Part shown: positions 36,315 to 45,712 of the stretch, piece by piece | Layout of the letters: each line of letters starts with the position of its first letter | Position numbering within the stretch: position 1 is the stretch's first letter | DNA from: Methylocaldum marinum | Lineage (GTDB): Bacteria; Pseudomonadota; Gammaproteobacteria; Methylococcales; Methylococcaceae | NCBI RefSeq assembly: GCF_003584645.1 | Contig: NZ_AP017928.1 | Location: 88,981 to 152,980 of the forward strand | Direction: 5' to 3' | Length of the DNA: 64,000 nt | Notes under the pieces: generated by a model | The model's input: the letters and a program-made list of their open reading frames with translations, nothing else | Databases searched by the model: none | Told to the model about the DNA's origin: nothing | Translations under genes and position numbers: made by a program

Positions 36315-36824
36315 CTACGGCTCCGGCTCGTCGTCGAACAGGTCCGGCTGGTCCCTCTTTTCATTCGGGTGCGGTTGCTTTTCGAGCCGGTCGATGACCT
36401 CGCGAAACTCGTTCACGTCCTCGAAACTCCGGTAAACCGAGGCAAACCGGACATAAGCGACGTGGTCAAGCTCGCCGAGTTCCTGCATCACGCTTTCGCC
36501 GATGAATCGGGACGAGACCTCGCGATCGCCGCGAGCCAAGAGTTTTTTCTTGATGCGGTTGATGGACGCTTCGATTCGGTCGCTGCCCACCGGGCGCTTT
36601 TCGAGAGCGCGCAGAATCCCGGCGCGCAGCTTTTCTTCCCGGAATGGTTCCCGGCTGCCGTTGGCCTTGATCACCCGGGGCATGTTCAGTTCCGCTGCTT
36701 CGTAGGTCGTGAAACGCTCTTTGCATTCGGTACATTCGCGGCGCCGACGCACCTGATCGCCTTCCTGGGACAAGCGGGAGTCGATGACTCGGGTATCTTG
36801 AGCACCGCAAAATGGACAGCGCAT
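36315..36824 (-). CDS. nrdR: Transcriptional repressor NrdR
   Basis: The 169-residue regulator of ribonucleotide reductase genes has the N-terminal zinc ribbon [17 protein letters not shown] with [13 protein letters not shown], and an ATP-cone domain ([20 protein letters not shown]). The C-terminus is acidic and slightly extended (DLFDDEPEP). It lies between glyA and ribD, the usual gammaproteobacterial position. Confidence 0.95.
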   Translation of the reverse strand: MRCPFCGAQDTRVIDSRLSQEGDQVRRRRECTECKERFTTYEAAELNMPRVIKANGSREPFREEKLRAGILRALEKRPVGSDRIEASINRIKKKLLARGDREVSSRFIGESVMQELGELDHVAYVRFASVYRSFEDVNEFREVIDRLEKQPHPNEKRDQPDLFDDEPEP

Positions 36825-36891
36825 TATGGCTTTGTCGTCAACGGAACGGGGCAGCCCGGCAAGAAAGCCGCGCGGTTCCGGGAACTAACGC

Positions 36892-38148
36892 TCAGTCCGC
36901 GTAGACGGGATATTTACGGCAAATCTGCAGTGCGTCGTCTTTCACCCGGTTGATCACCGCTTCGTTTTGCGGCTCGTCGAGTACGTCGCACATCCAGCCG
37001 GCGAGTGCTTCGCAGTCAGCCTTGGTAAAGCCGCGGGTCGTGACGGCCGGCGTGCCGATGCGAATGCCGCTGGTCACGAACGGCGACTGCGGGTCGTTGG
37101 GCACGGCGTTCTTGTTCACGGTGATATTGGCGTGCCCCAGGGTTTCGTCGGCCAGCTTGCCGGTAAGTCCCTTGTCGATCAAATCGACCAGGAACAAATG
37201 GTTGTCGGTGCCTCCGGAGACGATCTTGTAGCCACGGTCGACGAAGCGCTGCGCCATGGCGCGTGCGTTTTCGACCACCTGCGCCTGATATTGCCTGAAG
37301 TCCGGCTGAGCGGCTTCCTTCAGGGCAACCGCCTTGGCCGCGATAACGTGCATCAGGGGGCCGCCCTGAATGCCGGGAAAGACGAGGGAGTTCAGCTTCT
37401 TCTCGATATCCGGGTTGGATTTGGCCAGGATCAGGCCGCCGCGCGGGCCGCGCAAGGTCTTGTGGGTGGTCGTCGTGGTGACGTCGGCGATCTGAACCGG
37501 GCTGGGGTAGACGCCTGCCGCGACCAGTCCCGCGACGTGCGCCATGTCCACGACCAGGTAGGCGCCCACGGAATCGGCGATGGTGCGGAAGCGCTGCCAG
37601 TCGACGATGCGCGAATAGGCCGAGAAACCGGCAACGATCATCTTCGGCCGATATTCCTTGGCCAGGGATTCGACCTGGTCGTAATCGATGTGGCCGGTGG
37701 CCGGATCGAGGCCGTATTGGACGGCATTGTAAATCTTGCCGGAAAAATTGACCTTTGCGCCATGGGTCAGATGGCCGCCATGGGCCAGGCTCATGCCGAG
37801 TATGGTGTCGCCCGGTTCGAGAAGCGCCATGTAAACCGCGGTGTTGGCCTGCGACCCGGAGTGGGGCTGAACGTTGGCGAAGTCGGCGCCGAACAGCTCT
37901 TTTGCTCGCTCGATGGCCAGGCTTTCGACGACGTCCACGTATTCGCAGCCGCCGTAGTACCGTTTACCCGGATAACCTTCGGCGTACTTGTTGGTGAGCA
38001 CGGTACCTTGCGCCTGCAACACCCTGGGACTGGCATAGTTTTCGGAGGCAATCAGCTCGATATGGTCTTCTTGTCTCGTTTCTTCGTTTTGGATCGCAGA
38101 CCACAGTTCGTCGTCAAATCCCGCGATCTCCATACCCTTGCTAAACAT
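36892..38148 (-). CDS. glyA: Serine hydroxymethyltransferase
   Basis: The 418-residue PLP enzyme interconverts serine and glycine with tetrahydrofolate. Key parts are [17 protein letters not shown], the PLP-lysine motif [14 protein letters not shown], and the C-terminal [10 protein letters not shown]. Its length matches E. coli GlyA. It heads the nrdR-rib operon, 67 bases upstream of nrdR. In methylotrophs this enzyme also feeds the serine cycle, but that is not shown here. Confidence 0.96.
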   Translation of the reverse strand: MFSKGMEIAGFDDELWSAIQNEETRQEDHIELIASENYASPRVLQAQGTVLTNKYAEGYPGKRYYGGCEYVDVVESLAIERAKELFGADFANVQPHSGSQANTAVYMALLEPGDTILGMSLAHGGHLTHGAKVNFSGKIYNAVQYGLDPATGHIDYDQVESLAKEYRPKMIVAGFSAYSRIVDWQRFRTIADSVGAYLVVDMAHVAGLVAAGVYPSPVQIADVTTTTTHKTLRGPRGGLILAKSNPDIEKKLNSLVFPGIQGGPLMHVIAAKAVALKEAAQPDFRQYQAQVVENARAMAQRFVDRGYKIVSGGTDNHLFLVDLIDKGLTGKLADETLGHANITVNKNAVPNDPQSPFVTSGIRIGTPAVTTRGFTKADCEALAGWMCDVLDEPQNEAVINRVKDDALQICRKYPVYAD

Positions 38149-38304
38149 AAATCGAACCTACAGGCTGGTTGGATGAATAGCCTATTGTATCGCAACGGGC
38201 AAGCGGCGTATCCGGACAAAACCGGTTTGTTCCATAAAAAATTCTCGGACGATGGATCACCCGCAGCTGATGATGCGGCGCCGGATCATCAGCCGGTTCG
38301 GCCG

Positions 38305-39300
38305 TCAATTCGGCAGTCGAAACGATTGTTCCGCGAATTTTTCCCTGAGAAATCGCCCGTGTACCAGCAAGCCCTGAGCATCCTTTTCAAACAGGCTCTT
38401 CGCGAGATCATGCAGGGCACGGTCGAGCAGATTCAGTTGATCGTTAAGCGATTCCTCGGCGGTCTTGCCGCCGCTGAGCTGCTGCGAACGGGCGAGACTC
38501 GGCGGCAGCGACACATATTGATTGACGGTATCGGGCAGGTAATCGAACGCAATCTTGCGGACTTCGAATGGCGTCAGATCGAACGGATCGCCTCCGCTTT
38601 CGGTCCTTTCCATGAGAAAGGCCAGCTTCTCCTCGATTTGTTCAAGTGTGCGCAGGGTGTTTTCATCGGTTCGTTCCCGCAGAATTTCACGGAGAGGAGC
38701 GAGCCGTTCTTTCCACAGCCTGACCTGCGGCGAAGTCAGCTCGGTATCGCCTACGGTGCGGTGTATTTCCTGATCGATCAGTTCATTCGAGGCGCGTTGA
38801 AATTCGTCCCTGAGTTCCGTCAGTTCGAGCCGGGCGCGTTTGAAGGGGGGCAGGTTTCCGGGGAAGGCGAGCATTTGTTTCAAAATGGACGGAAAACGCA
38901 GTAAAGCCAGTTCCCTGAGCGAATCGACCATCCTCGCCGAAACGCCGATGCGTTCGAAATAGGGGGCAACGAACTTGATCACGTCGAAGGTTTCCTGAAC
39001 CTCGTCGGCGACCGGCGCCGGCAATCGGCGATGCACTTTGCGGACCAGTTTCTCGATGCGCCTCAGTTCACGGTACAGACGCCAGGATACATCCGGGATC
39101 GGCGTCTCGGTTCCCGCCGGCAACAGGGCCCAGAGTGCCAGGTAAACCCACATCGTCAGACTGAAAGAAAAAAATACCGACAAGATGAAGAGAAAACGCA
39201 CCAGCGCAACGTCGACGCCGAGATAATCCGCGATTCCCGCGCAGACGCCGCCTAGCCGGCGCCGCTGAAGGTTGCGTTGGAGTTTGGGTCTGGAGCTCAT
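38305..39300 (-). CDS. PspC-domain protein with long C-terminal helical region
   Basis: The 331-residue protein starts with a PspC domain (RNLQRRRLGGVCAGIADYLGV, then helix FLFILSVFFSFSLTMWVYLALWALL), which anchors envelope-stress proteins in the membrane. After residue 70 comes about 260 residues of mostly helical, charged sequence (LRRIEKLVRKVHRR; LELTELRDEFQRASNELIDQE) that I do not recognise. No pspA, B or F gene is nearby. The start is uncertain; I use the ATG at 39300, just before the PspC motif. It is divergent from the phosphatase gene at 39542. Confidence 0.75.
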   Translation of the reverse strand: MSSRPKLQRNLQRRRLGGVCAGIADYLGVDVALVRFLFILSVFFSFSLTMWVYLALWALLPAGTETPIPDVSWRLYRELRRIEKLVRKVHRRLPAPVADEVQETFDVIKFVAPYFERIGVSARMVDSLRELALLRFPSILKQMLAFPGNLPPFKRARLELTELRDEFQRASNELIDQEIHRTVGDTELTSPQVRLWKERLAPLREILRERTDENTLRTLEQIEEKLAFLMERTESGGDPFDLTPFEVRKIAFDYLPDTVNQYVSLPPSLARSQQLSGGKTAEESLNDQLNLLDRALHDLAKSLFEKDAQGLLVHGRFLREKFAEQSFRLPN

Positions 39301-39541
39301 TTTTCGGGATGTTTGGAACGGATTTACCGTGTCCGGATAGCCTATGTTCTGCATGAGTCTAGATTCTAAACGAGAAGTTGACACTTCGAACCAAAACCGG
39401 CGGGAAAGTTTCGAATTCCGAAATACCGGCGCCCGCATAAGCGGAATTGAAGACATTTGGGCGGTTTGCATATTGCCGGGATTGGATTCGGGTAAGATAG
39501 CGCTTCATCAGTTGGAACGCCGACATGTGGACATCGTGCCG

Positions 39542-40858
39542 ATGATCGATACCGAAATTGGGCAAAACCCGCCGGCCCTCACCGAACCGACTTCCGAGAT
39601 GTCGAACATCGACTGGGAGGCCTTGGTGGATCACCGGACCTGCGTGCAGCTGAACGAACCTCTGGCTTCCGTGCAGGAAAAGTTTCGGCAGGCCGACGCC
39701 AGTTATATCGCGATACTCGATAAGAAGCGGGTGGTCGGCTTGTGCGCGCGGCACGAGATCGCCATGTGCCTCGGCTCTCAATACGGCTTCGCGCTGTTCG
39801 GAAAGGCACCGGTTCGCAATCACCTGGTCGAACAGCCGCTATTGATCAACGTCAAGCAGTCATGGGCGGACGTGCTCCAGCGCGTGTTTTCGCGCACCGG
39901 CGAAAGCTTCAATCAGGACGTGCTGCTGGTCGACGACAGATGTGCATTGGTAGGACTCATTTCGGTACAAACCCTGGTCCGCCTGCAGACCCGGCTGCTG
40001 ATGCAGAGCATCATGCAGTTGGAGCAAAAACAGGCCGAAATCGGTCGCCGCAACCAGCAGTTGACCGACGATCTGCGCATGGCCCGCGAGGTGCAGCTCG
40101 CCATGCTGCCGCGCAACATACCGACGATTCCTCCCGATGTCCTGCCGGCCATGAGTGCCGTGCGGGTTTTCAGTCACTATGCCCCTTTCGGTATGGTGAG
40201 CGGCGATTATTTCGAAGTGTTTCCGATTTCCGAAGCCGCCATTGCGATTCTGATTGCCGATGTCATGGGACATGGCGTCCAGGCCGCCTTGATCATGGCC
40301 ATGATGCGCGCATTGATACAGAATCATCGCGGGACGGCCGGCGATCCGGGATTGTTCCTGACGGCGCTGAACCGGAGCCTTTGCGAGATTTTGAAGGGCA
40401 GCAGCCTGTCGACCTTCGCGTCCGCTTTTTCGCTGGTGATCGATGTCGGAGTCGGCGAGCTACGTTACGCCAATGCCGGACATCCATGCCCCATCCATCT
40501 GAGCCGCGGGTCCGGAAGGGCCGTGCACCTGGATTGCGTGCAGTCCAGCAACGGCGGCGTGCTGGGCGTGAGACCGGAAGTGGCTTACCTTACCGGGAGC
40601 GCCGAACTGAAAGCGCAGGACGCGGTGTTGCTCTTCACGGATGGGCTGTTCGAGATTCGATTGGAGGATGACGATATCCTGGGGCAGGAACGCCTGCTCG
40701 ACCTGGCGGCGATGCGTATGAGCCGATCGGGCGAGGCTTTGGTTCAGGAACTCGTCGACGCCGCGCGGGGCTTTTCGTCTCGCGGACAATTCGAAGACGA
40801 TGTATGCTTGGTCGCGGTCGAAATCGGCGAAATTGCTTCCGGCAACTGCCGCTTTTAG
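39542..40858 (+). CDS. CBS-like domain and SpoIIE/RsbU-type PP2C phosphatase
   Basis: The 438-residue protein has an N-terminal region that looks like a pair of CBS modules (DHRTCVQLNEPLASVQEKFRQ, YIAILDKKRVVGLC; LVDDRCALVGLISVQTLVRLQ). A short coiled coil and an RsbU-type serine phosphatase domain follow: AREVQLAMLPRNIP, GMVSGDYFEVFPI, IADVMGHGVQAALIMAM, YANAGHPCPI, LFTDGLFEIR. Metal-binding aspartates in SGDYF, DVMGHG and FTDGL are present. Such proteins dephosphorylate anti-sigma-factor antagonists, but no STAS or HATPase gene adjoins it. The start is uncertain: the frame is open to 39344, and 39542 is the first ATG close to the recognisable domain. Confidence 0.8.
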   Translation: MIDTEIGQNPPALTEPTSEMSNIDWEALVDHRTCVQLNEPLASVQEKFRQADASYIAILDKKRVVGLCARHEIAMCLGSQYGFALFGKAPVRNHLVEQPLLINVKQSWADVLQRVFSRTGESFNQDVLLVDDRCALVGLISVQTLVRLQTRLLMQSIMQLEQKQAEIGRRNQQLTDDLRMAREVQLAMLPRNIPTIPPDVLPAMSAVRVFSHYAPFGMVSGDYFEVFPISEAAIAILIADVMGHGVQAALIMAMMRALIQNHRGTAGDPGLFLTALNRSLCEILKGSSLSTFASAFSLVIDVGVGELRYANAGHPCPIHLSRGSGRAVHLDCVQSSNGGVLGVRPEVAYLTGSAELKAQDAVLLFTDGLFEIRLEDDDILGQERLLDLAAMRMSRSGEALVQELVDAARGFSSRGQFEDDVCLVAVEIGEIASGNCRF

Positions 40859-40860
40859 GT

Positions 40861-42003
40861 TTGCCCGGGGTCGAACACAAACGCCGGGCAATTCGATTTG
40901 GATTTGTCTCATGCTGCATTCTGCTTATGACCGGCTGTGCACATCATTCCGTCTTTCCGACTTTAAGCGGGGAACCGCCCGCCGTCATCGCTCACCGGGG
41001 CGCAAGCGGGTATTTGCCCGAACATACGCTTGCCGCCTATGAACTCGCGATAGAGCAGGGCGCCGACTTCATCGAACCCGATCTCGTGTCCACCAAGGAC
41101 GGTACGCTGATCGCACGGCACGAGCTGAATATCACGGAAACCACCGATGTCGGGGCACATCCCGAATTCGCCTCCCGGCGCACGGCCAAGACCATCGACG
41201 GAAAACGCGCGGAGGGCTGGTTTGCCGACGATTTCACCCTCGCCGAAATAAAAACCTTGCGCGCCCGGCAGCGCCTTCCGTTCCGCGAACAGCAGTTCAA
41301 CGGCCGCTTCGAAATCCCAACGTTTCAAGAAGTGATCGAACTGGCAAAACGGGCGAGCGATCGGACCGGGCGTGTCATCGGCGTTTATCCGGAAACCAAG
41401 CATCCCACTTATCACCGCTCGGTCGGACTGCCGCTCGAGGAAAAACTGATCGAATTGCTCGATCACTACGGGCTGAACGGCAGCACGGCTCCGGTCGTGA
41501 TCCAGTCCTTCGAGACCACCAACTTGAAGGGCCTGAGGAAGTTGACCGAAATACGGCTGGTACAGCTCATCGACGGGGACGGTATCGCGCCCGACGGCGG
41601 CCCGGTGCCCGGCAAGCCTTACGATTTCACGGTCAGCGGCGATCCACGCACTTATGCGGATCTGTTAACCTTGGATGGCTTAAAGGCGATCAAGACCTAT
41701 GCCGACGGCATCGGGCCGTGGAAACGTTATCTGGTCGGTTTTGCCGATTCCGCCGGACGCGACCGCTCAGCCGATGATTCCGGGGAGAAACTCGGGGAAC
41801 CTACCGCTGTGATCCGTGATGCGCACAGTGTAGGATTATTCGTCCACGCCTGGACGTTTCGCAACGAGCCCCGCTATCTGGCAAGCGACTACGGCGGGGA
41901 TCCGCTGAACGAATATCGGCAGTTTTTCGGCTTGGGCGTCGACGCGGTATTTTCGGACTTTCCGGATACGGCAGTTTCCGCTCGTGCAGCCTGCCGAAAA
42001 TAG
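40861..42003 (+). CDS. Lipoprotein glycerophosphodiester phosphodiesterase
   Basis: The enzyme has GDPD motifs AVIAHRGASGYLPEHTLAAYELAIEQ, EPDLV (metal-binding Glu and Asp) and IARHELNITETT, plus the barrel end LFVHAWTFRNEP. The N-terminus FVSCCILLMTGCAHHS has a lipobox (LMTGC), predicting a membrane-anchored lipoprotein. The start is uncertain. A TTG at 40861, right after the previous stop, gives a good lipoprotein signal of 380 residues in total. An ATG at 40804 would overlap the phosphatase gene by 55 bases. It is a distant paralogue of the soluble GDPD at 2842. Confidence 0.85.
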   Translation: MPGVEHKRRAIRFGFVSCCILLMTGCAHHSVFPTLSGEPPAVIAHRGASGYLPEHTLAAYELAIEQGADFIEPDLVSTKDGTLIARHELNITETTDVGAHPEFASRRTAKTIDGKRAEGWFADDFTLAEIKTLRARQRLPFREQQFNGRFEIPTFQEVIELAKRASDRTGRVIGVYPETKHPTYHRSVGLPLEEKLIELLDHYGLNGSTAPVVIQSFETTNLKGLRKLTEIRLVQLIDGDGIAPDGGPVPGKPYDFTVSGDPRTYADLLTLDGLKAIKTYADGIGPWKRYLVGFADSAGRDRSADDSGEKLGEPTAVIRDAHSVGLFVHAWTFRNEPRYLASDYGGDPLNEYRQFFGLGVDAVFSDFPDTAVSARAACRK

Positions 42004-42389
42004 GGGAGGTACCGCGGCGCGATAGATCGAAGAATGTCGAAGAACCAGGCGCGTCATACGTCTGTCAAAATGAAACGATAGTCTCGTGTAACGAAAAATA
42101 AAGGGAAGAGTTCATATGCAAGACGGGTTTATCAAAGTCATCGGGCGCCGGCCCGTTTATCCGGTTCCAAAAGGATGGAACGAGCCGTCGGAAACCCATA
42201 GGCAGGACGCGAGCGGGAATGCATGCGAGTGTCGGAAGGACCGGACACCGGGGCAACGCGTAATTCCCACGCAGCCGAGCCGAATGGATAGGGAATGACC
42301 GTTCGAATACGAGAATAGGAGTAGAAGTACACGTCAAAGACATCGGCCTTATTCCATCCGACATTCGAGTAGGGCGAGTGAGCGGAGCG

Positions 42390-42608
42390 TAACCCACCGT
42401 TCGAGACCGTCGGTGGGTTACGGCCTCGCGGCCCCGAACCCGTCCCGCCGAATGAATTCCTAATTTGAAAGCCATTTGGAATTAGAGCATCTTCATATCT
42501 ACCCGACGGGTACTCGGTCGTAGGTCGGGAATCCTTTCCCGACGCCGTGCCCCGATCGAGGGCTTCGTCGGCAAGGGATTGCCGACCTACAACCGAGCAC
42601 CCGGTAGA
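42390..42608. repeat. Palindromic repeats left of the IS110 element
   Basis: TAACCCACCG / CGGTGGGTTA lies near 42390-42424. A longer element spans about 42498-42608: ATCTACC...CTCGGTCGTAGGTCG is the near inverse of CGACCTACAACCGAG...GGTAGAT. It encloses the palindromes GTCGGGAATCCTTTCCCGAC (42524-42543) and GTCGGCAAGGGATTGCCGAC (42567-42586). No gene is seen between 42004 and 42622. Confidence 0.7.
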
Positions 42609-42622
42609 TACTGTTATCCGGG

Positions 42623-43825
<1,203 letters not shown>

Positions 43826-43910
43826 GGTCGGGAATCCTTTCCCGACGTCACGCGGCCCGGTCGAGCGCTTTCGTCGGCAAGGGATTGCCGACCTACGATC
43901 GTGCCCCCGT
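43826..43910. repeat. Palindromic repeat right of the IS110 element
   Basis: GTCGGGAATCCTTTCCCGAC and GTCGGCAAGGGATTGCCGAC occur in the same order as at 42524-42586, followed by CCTACGATC and CCCGTAGATCGGG. The left outer arm present in the 42.5-kb copy is not recognisable here. Confidence 0.7.
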
Positions 43911-44365
43911 AGATCGGGAATCTCTTCCCAATCGCAAACGGCGTCTTCGGAAGCGCCGAAGCCGCCCTTCACGACGCCAAGCTGAGTGAAATCACTCGGC
44001 CATCGGGCATATCCCACTGCAAAACGCCCGGCCGCCTTCCGGAATCCCCGTTCCGCAAGACCTGTCGCGGTGGCCCACATATTGCTCCTAACGACCTCGG
44101 CTGCCGGAGCGTCCGTGCGACCAATCCGGCCGATTGTTTTGCTATTTCCCGAAGGACGGTGTCGCGAAAGTTCCTGATGCCGGTTCTTGAGGAGGCTCGA
44201 AGCCCAGCACAATCCAGACATCGGTCCTCGCTGCCGCGTACCCTGATCTACCTTTCGCGACACCCTCCTGCCGGAGACGGTCGGGTCGGAATCTTTGGTT
44301 CGGGCAGCCAGCAGATCGTTTTCACAGAGCTTTGTTATCGCCGCAAAAATCACGAGAATCTGTCC

Positions 44366-45598
44366 ATGATTTCCAAAACGAAACGCCTATTCCGGCTACG
44401 GAAGAATCTGTTTTTTACCGGGCTCATACTGTTCGGCGCAATTGGAGCGCCCTTGGAGGAAACGCGGGCGGCAGGGGTGACGCACAAGGCGAGATCCCTG
44501 ATTCTGCGGGCAGAGCGGGTATTCGACGGAGTCGAGTTGCATACGAATTATGCGGTGTCGATCGTCGACGGCAAGGTGGCGGGCATAGGGCCGTCAGAGC
44601 GGTTCCGCAAGAAGGGCGCGCGCGTGATGGAGCTCGGCGATGCCACTCTGCTTCCCGGCTTCATCGAGTTGCACGGCCATCTGGCGTTTCAGAACGTGCC
44701 GCAGGATACGGTGCTACGCCACGGGGTGACGACCGTTCGGGATGTGGGCGGGCCTTTGTTGCCGTCTTCGGGTGGAGAAGGCAGTCTGCGCCTGTCGACG
44801 GCCGGCCCGATCATCACCGTACCCGGCGGATATCCCATTCCGGTATTCGGCCAGCCCGGTCACGGGCACGGCGAGGTGGCGGCGCCGGTCGAAACGCCCG
44901 AAGAGGCGCGACAACTCGTACAACGCCTGGTTGCAGGCGGTGCTGCAATCATCAAAATCGCACTGGAACCCGGCGGCGAAGAGGGTGCCTCATGGAGTAC
45001 GGGACATGAGGCTTCGACGCCGCCTCCCTGGCCGATGCCGTCCCTGGAAATCACCCGCGCCGTGGTGGACGAAGCCCATCGCTTGGGCAAACAGGTGTCG
45101 GCGCATGTGGCGGAATCGAAAGGCGTGGCTCGCGCACTGGCGGCCGGTGTCGACGAGTGGGCTCATGTCCCCTGCGAGCCGATATCCGACGAATTGCTCA
45201 ACGAAGCCGTTCAACAAGGTGTCAGGATTCTGAGCACGCTCGATACGCTTTCCCATTGTCCGGGCATCCGCCAGAACGTTTCCAAATTGGCGAGCCTGGG
45301 CGCCCAGCTTTTCTACGGCGCCGAAATCGCCCATACGGAAATTCCCTGGGGCATCGATGCCCAGGAGCTTCATTTATTGGTGCACCTGACCGGGGCGACG
45401 CCTCTGGAGGTGTTCCAAACCGCCACGTCCAAAGCGGGAGAGGTCTTGGGTCTCGCTCCGCTCGGCACCCTGAGCGTCGGTGCTCCCGCCGACCTCATCG
45501 CGGTCAAGGGTAATGCACTGGAAAACTTTAAACTCCTGGAATCACCGGATTTGGTGATGTCGGGAGGGAAAATCGTCGTCGATCATTTCGGCCGGTAA
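44366..45598 (+). CDS. Secreted amidohydrolase-family protein
   Basis: The 410-residue protein belongs to the metal-dependent amidohydrolase superfamily (imidazolonepropionase/prolidase-like branch). It has LLPGFIELHGHLAFQ, HGVTTVRDVGG, AHVAESKGVARALAAGVDEWAH, and the C-terminal GTLSVGAPADLIAVKGNAL. The first metal pair, normally HxH, is H-G-H. The start at 44366 gives a signal-like N-terminus (RLRKNLFFTGLILFGAIGAP), so it is probably exported. The late Asp normally seen in SD-x-G is not obvious, so activity is uncertain. Substrate unknown. It is convergent with the TonB receptor gene. Confidence 0.78.
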   Translation: MISKTKRLFRLRKNLFFTGLILFGAIGAPLEETRAAGVTHKARSLILRAERVFDGVELHTNYAVSIVDGKVAGIGPSERFRKKGARVMELGDATLLPGFIELHGHLAFQNVPQDTVLRHGVTTVRDVGGPLLPSSGGEGSLRLSTAGPIITVPGGYPIPVFGQPGHGHGEVAAPVETPEEARQLVQRLVAGGAAIIKIALEPGGEEGASWSTGHEASTPPPWPMPSLEITRAVVDEAHRLGKQVSAHVAESKGVARALAAGVDEWAHVPCEPISDELLNEAVQQGVRILSTLDTLSHCPGIRQNVSKLASLGAQLFYGAEIAHTEIPWGIDAQELHLLVHLTGATPLEVFQTATSKAGEVLGLAPLGTLSVGAPADLIAVKGNALENFKLLESPDLVMSGGKIVVDHFGR

Positions 45599-45628
45599 TT
45601 CGATTCCTTGCCCGAAACTCGGCCATGG

Positions 45629-45659
45629 TAGGCTGGGGTTCGTGCCTCACCCCAGCCTA
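45629..45659. terminator. Hairpin between convergent genes
   Basis: TAGGCTGGGG (45629-45638) is a perfect inverse of CCCCAGCCTA (45650-45659). It lies between the amidohydrolase gene and the convergent TonB-dependent receptor gene and probably serves both. Confidence 0.65.
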
Positions 45660-45712
45660 CGCTCTGTGCATGCGCTGTGCGTACCGAAAATTTGCCGATA
45701 GATGCCGCTCAT

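Noticed and set aside
36967..38904. 645-codon plus-strand frame opposite glyA and the PspC gene
   Set aside because: glyA is unmistakable on the other strand, and this frame has no recognisable motif.
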